Shown: positions 31,144-43,100 of the stretch, piece after piece | How the letters are laid out: each line of letters begins with the position of its first letter | Position numbering within the stretch: the stretch's first letter is position 1 | Source of the DNA: Lepidostoma basale | Taxonomy: Eukaryota > Arthropoda > Insecta > Trichoptera > Lepidostomatidae | Direction: 5' to 3' | Length of the DNA stretch: 64,000 nt | NCBI GenBank assembly: GCA_022606425.2 | Contig: JAHDVF020000101.1 | Span: 681,001-745,000, forward strand | Position numbers and translations under genes: made by a program | The notes under the pieces: model-generated | Told to the model about the DNA's origin: nothing | Seen by the model: the letters and a program-made list of their open reading frames with translations, nothing else | Databases searched by the model: none

Positions 31144-34100
31144 AATGTTTTCGGTGCTTCTCCGTTAAAAGACGACGTCAGGTCTTCAACCTGTTCAAAT
31201 AATATTAATAGTGTGTCAGTTCATAACGTCCACTCCAAGGACAACGGCAAGAAGCGGGATATGTGTCACGATCTTGCACAAACAATGGCGTCCGATTCCC
31301 TCAATTCGTCAGACTCTAAACGGGACGAATCGTCGCAGTCGCGCCACGAGAACAGCAACTCCCACGGCAAGAAGGACTCCGCAGACAGCGGCAAGCGCCG
31401 CCGGGTGAACCACGATTACAGGAAGCTCTCCAATATGGGCTATTCCTCCTCGGGCGTCCCGGGCCCTAAATCGCAGTCCGTGTCGCCGAGTAATGAGATA
31501 AAAGGTAATTACACCCCTGTTCCCCACTTGCCCGCAGCTGTAGAAGGTGCTTCCGAGTGTGTTTACGGCGATTTGTCTTTGGGCGGTGAAATATCGCGCC
31601 GGGTTCCGGCTCCCAGCCGCTATCTCCTTATCGGCGGCCAATATTGCCGCACTTTTACACAGCGTATACACCCGCTGGCGGCAAACTTACCTCAAGCGAT
31701 GCAAGGCACACTGTTACCTTCTTTACCGAATTAGATTGCGCAATTGTATTTTGTTTGCGGCTTCATTCATACCAACATGTTGCGAACTGTTCTTGGTAAA
31801 TGATGCGATTCTCCATTTTTAAGTTATCTCATATACATTCGCTTAATTTCCTTTGACACGATGATATGTTCTATTCGGTCCAAGTCAATATTCCCGCAGA
31901 ACTAACTTCACTTTCCACGAGCATACAGGACGTCAAGTCCCGGTGCCTTTCTCCATCAAAGTAGATCGAGGCCGTTCTAGGCTCATCTGTATCGTTCTGA
32001 AACTAATATAGCTATGATGCAAAATTATTAATGGGCACTCCTCCCAAGAATTAAAAAAAAAGATCAATATCAACCAGCATGAACATCAATATAAAACAAG
32101 AAAGAAAAATAAAATAAGGCTCGTATTCAGGGAAAAAATCTAATCTCAGAATTCCCTTATATGCAAGGCTCTCAAGATGTATGACGATATTCCGGAGGAA
32201 GTCAGAAGTGAGCAGAACATGTACCAAATTAAGAAAAGATTTAAATAAACATGTAACCGAAATGTAACCTTATATTGATGTTTATGTACATTATTATTTT
32301 ATATTGTATAATGTTTATTCTTATTATTATTAGAACATGTGTATAAATAAATGATTCAGTGATGTCCTGTCCTTCTGATATTGGCTCGGCAATCGTCCCA
32401 TGTAATGTTTTTCTCAACTTCTCTTTTGTATTTGAATAACTTGTAATTGTTTTATTTAATATATCTATTTGCTGCGAACATGTAAGAAATTTAGAGCAGA
32501 AGAATGTATTATGACCAAAATTATTATTACGTTGGTTTGGACCTATGGAACGCACGGATGAAGAAAGAATGATTAAGAAAGTATATGTTAATAACGATGT
32601 GATGTTGATAACAATAATAATATGTTAATAATGATGTGAATGGATTGCGGAGTGGTGAGAGACTGAGGAAAACAAAATGACCAATTAATACGAATGAAAA
32701 CGTCAGTTTTCTAGAAGTTTTATTATATTTTATGGGAATGACATGTTTCGCCCTTCTAAGGCTATATCAAATGTACATTTGATAATGCCTTAGAAGGGCG
32801 AAACATGTCATTCCCATAAAATATAATAAAACTTCTAGAAAACTGACGATTTCATTTGTATTGATTATTTAATATGGAGTTTTACATCATTGTTCAAGAA
32901 ACATTAATAACATGACCAGATTAATCAAATGTTAAAGGTCGGCCATATTAGAAGTCGGAAGAACTGACGTGTGTGTGTGGGTGACTCGTATTAACGTAGG
33001 GGAAGCTAGAGATGTGTGTCAGGATAGAGTAGTGTGGCGTACCATTCTCTCTGATTATCCTTTCGGGAAACAGCATGATGGTTTTTGCTATTTTGTTATA
33101 TCCTCCGCATGAGTGATTTCTAACTAACTAACCATCACACCGTCTCCCCGAAGGGGTAGGCAGAAAGAATGGACTGCCACACTTTTCTTTCCTGACATAT
33201 TTCTCTCGCTTCCTCAACATTCATACATCGTGTCATGCACGCGCGTCGATTTCTCTGACTCCTCACATGGCAGACATTCAATATTTGATTTATTTGATCG
33301 TGCCACTTTTTCCTCGGTCTTCCTCTATTTCTGGTTCCATTTACATCGTTAACATATAATTTTTTTACCATTCTTTCTTCATTCATTCTTTCCATATGTC
33401 CAAACAATCTTAATGATCCTTTCATTATTTTGTTCATAACACCATCATTCGCACCGCATTCACTTCTTATATTTTCATTCGACACTATCATACAGAGTAT
33501 CCACACATTCGTCTAAGAGATCTCATTTCTACTGCATTTATTCTACTTTCATCCTTCTTTTGCCAGTTCCATGCTTCGCTTCCATACATAAGGGTCGGTA
33601 GAAGAACACCATTGTGCACTGCCATTCTAGCTTTTTTGATAGGTTTTTGTTTGCGATGACAACTTTAAGTGCACCATTCACTTTGTTGCCTACCCCAACC
33701 CTTCTTTCAATATCCCTCTCCACTCGCCCATCTCTTGTAAACATACTACCTAAATACACGAACTCAACTACTTGCTCCAAATTTTCACCATTCACGCTAA
33801 TGTTGCAGACTGTCATGGTTTCTTCCTTTTCAAAATCATTACCTTGGACTTATTAACATTCATCATCAGATCATTTCGCATGCATACCTCATACATACAA
33901 TTCACCAGGACTTGTAGTTCATGTTCGTTGTCTGCAAGTAGGACAGCGTCATCCGCATACAAGAGACAGCTTACTGACACTCCGCTCATTTGGCACCTAC
34001 ATCCAACCCTTTCAGCTCTTTCATACATTTGTCCATATACAGATTAAATAACCACGGGGACATTACGCAACCCTGTTTGACACCTTTATTGATATCAAAC

Positions 34101-37100
34101 CAGGCTGTAAGATCTCCATTTACTCTGACACTAGCAGTGCTTTCCTAATTGCCGTGATCAGTTTTGTACTTATTCCATATTCAGACAATATTTCCCACAA
34201 CTTTTCTCTATTAACGTAATCATATGCTTTTTGCAAGTCGACAAATGCACAGAAAAGTTTGCAGTTTTTGGCCAGAAACTTCTCTGTCAATGTACGAAGT
34301 CCAAAAATTTCATATTCCATAAAAATACATATATAAAGATTGAATGTTTGATATCTTTTTTGCACTAACACGGTATTGAGGGGTTGTGGCTAGCCATAAA
34401 ACAACATTTACAATTTTAAATTTTGACTACTATCCTCGTAATTTTGACATACGCTTTGTATCAATATTCAAAGTTGGAAAAATCAACAAGTGTGCGTGTT
34501 ACGATGTATGAATGTAGAAGAAATTTGAGAAGTATGTCAGGATAGAAGTGAAACGGTCCGTCCTTTTTGCCTACCCCTCTGGAGAAACGACGTGAAAGTG
34601 AGTATCAATATTCCTGAAGCTATTAATCATATTGTGAAATGCTCTTTGAGATTGGATGTCTGCGGTGAGTGGATCTAATGCCCACTGAATTGGAAATGAA
34701 GGAAAGAAAGTAAGAATGTCGTCACACTGAGTGGTGCAGAGGTTTTTCCCAGAATGTCAGCGTGGACGAGCCTATCATTATTGAGCTTTTCTGTCTATAA
34801 AAAAACTTAATCCGAGATAAAAGATAAACATGGCACTTGTTGACAATGATATAAAACTCCATATTGAATATTTATGAAATCGTAAGTTTAACTATATTAA
34901 ATGGGAGTGTCATGTTCTGCCTTTCTAGGATAACATTTAGCAATTGGAAATGCTTAGCGAGTATTTAAATCATATTTTCATCAATATCAAATATCCGACT
35001 ATTTCCTTTTCTTGCAAAATGGTTTTTGATATTAAAAATCTAACTAACTAACTAACTAACCATCACGCCGTCTCCCCGAAGGGGTAGGCAAAAATAATGG
35101 ACCGCCACACTTTTCTTTCCTGGCATATTTCTCTCGCTTCCTCAACATTCATACATCGTGTCATGCACGTGCGTCGATTTCTCTGACTCCTCACATGGCC
35201 GACATTCAATATTTGATTTATTTTAACGTGCCACAATTCTGAAATGTACAATTCCAAAATTAGAAAACAAAAGAAACAGCAAGCGTCTTTCCATTCCAGT
35301 GAATAGATACAAAATCGCAAAATCTATTTTAAAATTATAGAGGGTTAAAAGACCAATATCTTCACGGAGTTAAATGTTTAAGTGGCTGGTTTCATTACAA
35401 AACATTAGGACTAATATGTCACGTTAAAGAATTGTTTCTTATACAGACTACCTGCATGTACCTGTGTATATGCTATAATTATAATAGAGGGGCCTCCAAA
35501 GGCAGATTCATCTCGCTAGATTAGTAAAGATTACCTCCGGGCTAGCCGGAAATAACCTCCGTGTGATGGAGCGATGTCATTGGATCATTATTTAAGGCAA
35601 CGGCTATTAGACAAGAAAATAAATTCTCTGTTTTAATAAATACTTTAATGTAATTAATACGAATGAAAACATGATCCTATCCATAAGGTTCTATTTAGAT
35701 TTCCTTTGATATTCTTTTTTTTCACCTTTTAAATTATCAAATTTCGCCCTTCTAAATTATCAAATGTGAGACACAACATTTGATATTGCATTAGAAGGGC
35801 GAAACATGTCATTCCCATGAAATATTGGGTTGATCCTTTTTTTTTGTTGATACGTTTCGGGATCATACAAGAACGTCAAAACTTTTGCATTAACCCAATA
35901 TAATAATACTTCTAGAAAACTGACATTTTCATTTGTATTAATTATTTAATATGGAGTTTTACATTAGTGTTTAAGAAACAATAAATAACTTAATGTACTG
36001 CTGTGAGTGTGGATGTCTGACAACTTTCAAGATCCCGGGTTCGATTCCCGGTGATGATATTGTGATTCTCACACTGTCTTTAGTCTGATGTAGAGTTCAC
36101 ATTACAATAAAATGGCGATAGACTAGCCACCTATTACATGTCATTAGAATCAATATAATAGCTATACGCTTTACATCAATTCGGCTTGCGCTGTAATGGT
36201 GTAAAGAGCTATTCAACAAAATTATAATAATGTTTGGTGGGAACTAACGGAAATAACATAACAATATTGTTGCGCTCGTTTAAAATATCTCGAGTGCTAG
36301 GCCCAGCACAGTAGCTTTGATTTGTGTATCTGATAAATTGAGAATTGCAAGCGCCACTGCACCACGATACATCTCTAATATAATTGTTTCCTCTCATTAG
36401 GTCGTAAGCGTAAAAGGGAAGACTCCGGAGAGGAAGTGTGCAAGCTGCTCCGCCGCCCGCCCCCGTGCTCCGTGTTTGACTCCGGAGGGTTTGGCTGGCT
36501 CCCGCTGTCCCACTGCGCCCCCTCCTGGTCCCCGCCCAGCCCTCTGCTGCTGTCCTGCGACGCCATCCTGCACATGTGCTGCCACCTAGTGACGGAGCTG
36601 CAGACCTCCGTGAAGCAGAGGAGAATGAACAATGTTTTTGTTGTGAATTCGTCGCTATTTAAAGCATTGGGATCCGTCACCAAACAGTTGAGGATTATCA
36701 ATTTCTTTTTACAGAATGAATTGTTTAAGTATAAATATCCCAAAGTGAGCCGTTCAAACGTGATCGCGGCTCCGACGTTCATGGGCGAACGGTTGTACTT
36801 CAGCGGGCGAAGTGGCTCCGTGAGCGCCGTCAAGTTTTGTCCTCTGCCTAAGATCCGCCAGCTTCCTTGCTACGGTAACCTGGAGCTTCCCAATCGGATG
36901 AAGCAGGAGCGGGCTATTGTCGTCAACGGAAACTGCGTGCGAGAGAGGAAGAGGCACGCGGGGACGCAGAGTTGCAGCGCCAAGACAGACAGGACGGATG
37001 CCAAGCGGGAGATCAAGATGGACACCGAGGATATCAAAATTGCAACTAAAGAGATTAAAATAGAGGCTAAGGTTATCAAAATGGAAGAGGACGATTATAT

Positions 37101-40100
37101 TCCCAGCAAGGAGATAACTAGAGCGACACTCGAGGAATTAAAGAAGAGGGGTGAGTGCGATCTTTTTAATATATCTTTTGTGTCAAAAATACATTGGACG
37201 TTTCTTGTCCGGACATGAGTTTACCTTCTTCTTATCTTCTTCTTGTTTCTCTCCTGTCGGAGGTTGAACAGCATCTTGATGCAGCAGCTCTAAACAGGAA
37301 TGTTGCGCTGCAATCGAACCATTCTCAAAGGTTTTCTAGCCACGATATTATTTTTTCTTTTCCTTTAATTTTACCTTGGTCAATCAGTTGTAGCACTTTG
37401 TATTAATCCCTTCTCATAATATGCCCGAAGTATTCCACTTTCCTGCGCTTTATGGTCTTGACAATTTCTTTTTTCATTTGCTGCGGTACTTCCTCATTTG
37501 TGACTCTAAGTCTCTCTCTTCCTCTTCTTTTTGTTCTATCACACTTCTGTGGTGCATAGGGCCTCAAGGAACCTTCTCCACCCGACTCTATCGCATGCCT
37601 GATGTCTAACATCATCCCAAGTGAGGCCTGCTGCCTTAACCTCGTCCTGCGGGGCTCTTCTCCAGGTGGTTCTAGGTCTGCCTTGCTTCCTCTTTCCCCT
37701 TCTATGATATTTTAAATATTTTATGATATATCTGCATTTTAAAGGCATTCAGCTTTTTGGTGATAGTTATTTAAAAGGTGTACGTAGAACAAGAGGGGTA
37801 GCGTGTAGCATGTAGCATGTAACGTGTAATGCTGCAGGCAGGGAGGCCGAGGGCGGCGGGGGCGGGTGCCGCCGGTGCCGAAGGCGCGCCCGCGTGCGGC
37901 GCTGCTCCATCGGCGTGCAGTGCCGGCGCCAGCATGAGGCCCCCGACGGCTGGGTGCCACTCTCCTCCGCCTCGCACCACCTCCTGCCGCATAACCTCAA
38001 GTACCACAGGTTCGTAGCGACTTGTATTGCTATAAAGTCTTTTTTATTTATTGTTGGGTAATATGCAGTGATTCTTATATATAAACGCGTATACACAAAC
38101 ACAATTATATAAAGACTGTTATAGGACGCAGCGGCGCTCTTTCCTTTAATCCCTAGGCCCATCCCCTGTCCATGCGGGGCTTACATTAACTATTTGCAAT
38201 TAACTAACGTATCAACTTACGTATGGCTTACATTAACTAACGTATCAACTGCTGATACGGCGAAAAGTCCATACTCACACGTAGCCGTATCAACACTCGA
38301 TAGGGAACTTTGACTGCCGATATTACAGCGCTCTTTTGTCAAAAATGTATTTCCCACTCACTTGGACATTCGTAGAACTATCACGATGCTGATATCTACA
38401 AGAATTTCTCAAAAATAAAATTGTATTTCATAAAAAAACATCGATAAACAAGTGCGCACTTTGGAGTGCCATAGTTTACAATTTTGTCAACAGATGGCGT
38501 TAGCACTAATTTTCGCGATGAGTAAATATTAATGAATGGTTGCAGTAAAATAGGCACTAAGTACCAAAAGTTCTACATGTAATATACTATAGTACGTAAG
38601 TCAGATCTTCTGAAGTGAAGTGTGTTTATATTGATTATCAAATAGAAGGGAACTGCGGGATTGTAACTGCTCACACGAGTGAATACCTTTCCAGATTGAT
38701 CTACTGCGACACTCACACCAACGGGGGCGCCTCCGTCCTCTACCTGCAGCAGCGGGACGTGGACATGCTGGCGCCGCACCAGCAGGCCGCGCTGGCTAAC
38801 GAGTTCCTCAAGGTAAGGGCGCGCCCGTGGCGTGTGCGTGGCGTGTGTGCATGTAGCGCGTGACATGTCCTGACTGTATCCGTACCCTGTCCGCAGCTGG
38901 TGTTCAGCGAGGACTCTGGCGGCTGGGCGCACTACAGCGCGGGGGTGGTGCGCGGCGCGGCGGCCTCGCTGCCGTGCCTGCTGGAGTACATGGCGCGCAC
39001 GCACCCCTCGCTCACCGTGAAGGCGGGGGCCCTGGCCCGCAACAGCGACATCTACACCACCACCATGCTCAACTACAGCCACCAGGTGGAGCAGAGCTAC
39101 TCCATGGGCACCTTTCGCTGCGGCCCGCTGCACCAGATCTCCCTGGTGGGCACCGTGCACGAGGAGGTGGGCGGCTTCTTCCCCGAGCTGCTGGCCATGC
39201 TGGAGGCCAACCCCTTCCTGCACGTGGTGAGTGTTCCTCTTGTCATACTGCCAGCTAGCCTGGGGTGCTAGTAACCGCTTGTGCTAACCGAGGGTTATCT
39301 ATCTGTGACAGACCATGCCGTGGGGCAGCATGTCGGTGGTGGAGATGGAGCCCAAGGAGAGCAACGACGGGCCCATCCTGTGGATCCGGCCTGGCGAGCA
39401 GCTGGTGCCCACGGCCGAGCTGGGCCGCAGTCCCATCAAGAAGAGGAGGTACAGTCTCTAGAACTTTGTTACTCCTGCCATTAGTAGCACGCAATGTTTA
39501 AAAGCACAAATTTAAAAATGATAAATGGTGCGAATGATGGTGTCATGAACAAAATAATGAAAGGATCATTAAGATGGTTTGGACATATGGAAAGAATGAA
39601 TGAAGAAAGAATGGTAAAAAAAATATACGTTAATGATGTAAATGGAACCAGAAATAGAGGAAGACCGAGGAAAACGTGGCACGATCAAATAAATCAAATA
39701 TTGAATGTCGGCCATGTGAGGAGTCAGAGAAATGGACGCGCGTGCATGACACGATGTATGAATGTTGAGGAAGCGAGAGAAATATGTCAGGAAAGAAAAG
39801 TATGGCAGTCCATTCTTTCTGCCTACCCCTTCGGGGAGACGGCGTGATGGTTAGTTAGTTATAAATTTATGTTGAGTGTTAATAATGAAGTAATTGAACA
39901 AGTATGATGAAATGATATATTTGGGAATAATTTTTGATAATAGATAGAAATTTGACAGGCACGTCGCATACGTGATTAAAAAACGTTGCTAAAAAGGTGG
40001 GTTTTCTGGGCAGAATTAGAAATAAATTGGACAGAGAACATGCACAGCTGGTGTACAATGCGTTAGTTGCCCCTCACTTTGATTATTGTTCCACCATTCT

Positions 40101-43100
40101 ACAAAACCGATGCTCAAAAGATGCAAATAATTCCAAATAGAGCAATGAGAATTGTACTGAGAATTAAGACGATGATTTGTAGATGTTATCAATAAGACAG
40201 AGGGTCACGTTAAATACACTTATTTTTGCTTACAAATTGAGGGGTGGGCTTCTTCCAAAATATTTGTGTGACCAGGCTGCTTACAATTATGAAATACATG
40301 GGTACCCAACGAGAGACAAAACAAATTTTAGAATTAATAGAACATCATCAAGGGGTTCCGAAAAAAGATTTTTTTTATAAGGGTTTAAAAGTATTTAATA
40401 GCTTGCCTTAAAAACCGGAAAATACCAATCAACCTGAAACGAAAAGTCTATGAAGCCTGTGTTCTGCCAGTTGGTACTTATGGTCTTGAAACTGTTACAT
40501 TGTCCAAAAAAAGTGCTGAGAAACTGCGAGTGACCCAAAGAGCCATGGAACGAGCCATGTTAGGAATAAGCCTAAGAGGCAAAGTCAGAAACGATACGGT
40601 GAGAGAAAAAACAAAGGTCACTGACATCATCCACCGGGTGGCGACTCTAAAATGGCAATGGGCGGGTCACGTAGCCAGAAGCTCAGATGAAAAATGGACA
40701 AGAAGACTGCTGACTTGGAGACCGTGGACGGCGAAGAGAAGTGCAGGGCGACTGCAACTACGGTGGAAGGATGATCTAAACAGACACGTCGGAATAACCT
40801 GGATGCAGTCTGCACAGGACAGAATGACATGGAAGCAAATGGAGGAGGCCTTTGTCCAGGAGTGGACGGGAATAGGCTGAGGAAGAAGGAGAAGAAGAAT
40901 AGCTTGCCGCAAGTCATGAAGGACTCAGATAATGTTCACAAATTCCACAACCAATGTGTAGTGTACGTCCGGTCACATTTTGAAGTTTTAAAGTTATTAA
41001 TTTTTTTCTTGTTGTTAAATTTCTTCTTTGTGTGTTTTGTGCCTAATTGCTCTTTTTAAACTTGTTTTCTATAAATTTAACTATTATGTATTGAAAATTG
41101 TCATATACTAGTTATAAGAAATATGTAATTTTTTATAACTAAATATAGAAATCTTCTTCTTCTTCTTTTTGTCCTGTCACACCTCCGTGGTGCATAGGGC
41201 CTCAAGGAACCTTCTCCACCTGACTCTATCGCATGCCTGATGCCTAACATCATCCCAAGTGAGGCCTGCCGCCTTAACCTCGTCCTGCAGGGTTCTTCTC
41301 CAGGTGGCTCTAGGTCTGCCTCGCTTTCTCTTTCCCCCCATAGGGGACCAGTCTAGTGCATCCTGAGTGATGCAGTCTGGGTTCCGTCTCAGAGTGTGAC
41401 CGATCCACTGCCATTTGCGTCTAGCGACTTGTTCTCTAATTGGCTTTTCGCCTGCCATAGTCCAGAGAGCGGCATGAACACCTGGAGTTTGCCAATAACG
41501 TCCGCATTTATAACTAAATAAAGAACTATCTAAAAAAATGTTCCCAATGAATGATGATATAACATGTGTATAACAGGGCGGGCATCAACGAGCTGCGCAA
41601 CCTGCAGTACCTGCCGCGCTGGAGCGAGGCGCGCGAGACGCTGTTTGAGGACCGCACGCGCGCTCACGCCGACCATGTGGGCCACGGCCTGGACCGCATC
41701 ACCACGGCCGCCGTGGGCGTGCTGAAGGCCGTGGGCTGCTCCGGCGCGCACGACCCCGCCGGCCGCATCACCAAGGACGTGGTGGCCTTCCACGCCGCCG
41801 ACTTCCCGCGCCTCGTGCAGCTGCTGCAGCTCGACCTGCACGAGCCGCCCATCACGCAGTGCGTCAACTGGTGAGACACAACTACTGCAATATTATGCTT
41901 GTTTAGTATTATCTAGTGTTTCTTGAGCAATGATGTAAAACTCTGTATTAAATAATTAATATGAATGAGAATATCTGTTTGGGATGACATGTTTCACCTT
42001 TCTAAAGTATTATCAAATGTCATATGATCCTATATTAGAGTATAATATCCTCCATCCTCAGGTGTAAATGTAACCAAATCATAACCGAAGAGAGACTAAC
42101 GAAGTAAACGCAATATGACTTATCCTTAAAAATACATATTTATTGTTTCTTGAACATCCATTTTCCTTGAACATATTAAATAATTCATATGAACATTTGT
42201 AGAAAACAGATGTTTTCATTTGTATTAATTTCTTAAAAATATTAATTACTTTACAAATCCGTCTGACCATGGTTTTGATACATTGACTGCCACCCCCAAG
42301 GTTCTGGGTTTGATTTCCGACGAGGGCAGTGTGATTGTCACACTGTCTTAGGTCTGGCGTGACAATAGAATGGCGATAGATTAGCTACCTATCACATGTC
42401 ACGAGAATTACTATGATAGATATATTTGGCTCATGCTGTCATGATGTAAAGAGCGATTCAACAAAATAATAACAAAAATAGATTGAATCTTTGAAGATTC
42501 TTGAGATGTTGAGTGCTGATGACTCATACCTGCATCAATGTATTAGACTACTAGCCAAGATCCTATAGCGCGTGTATCAGTAGATTTTTGTATACATAGT
42601 TTGGTATAATGTCCGCCAATAACCACACGGTGCACCGCAAGGCACTTAGTTGGATGTGGTTGCTTGGCATTCAGCATGCTCTAAACTATTAGGTGTTATA
42701 TTATAGCTGCTGGGAGAGAATATCATACATTGGGTTGATGCAAATGTTTTGAGGTTTTTTTTGTTCAACAAATATTTATTATTTATTTAATCAATTATAT
42801 ACAGGAACAGACCAAAGGTCTAAAAGAAGAAGAAGAAAAAGAAGAATTATATAATTTCCATCGGTTCTTAGAACCTTCTCCCACCTTTCTATTAAATTAT
42901 TAATACCATTGGAGTAAAAATGGCGACCTTCGTGGCAGAGTAGTAAGAGGTCTGACTTCCATGCTGAAGGTCCTGGGTTCGATTCCCGGCGATGGCAGTG
43001 TGATTGTCACACTGTCTTTGGTCTGGTGTAGAATCCACGTGATAATAAAATGGCGATAGATTGGCTTCCTATTACATTTCACGAGAACCAATATAATAGC

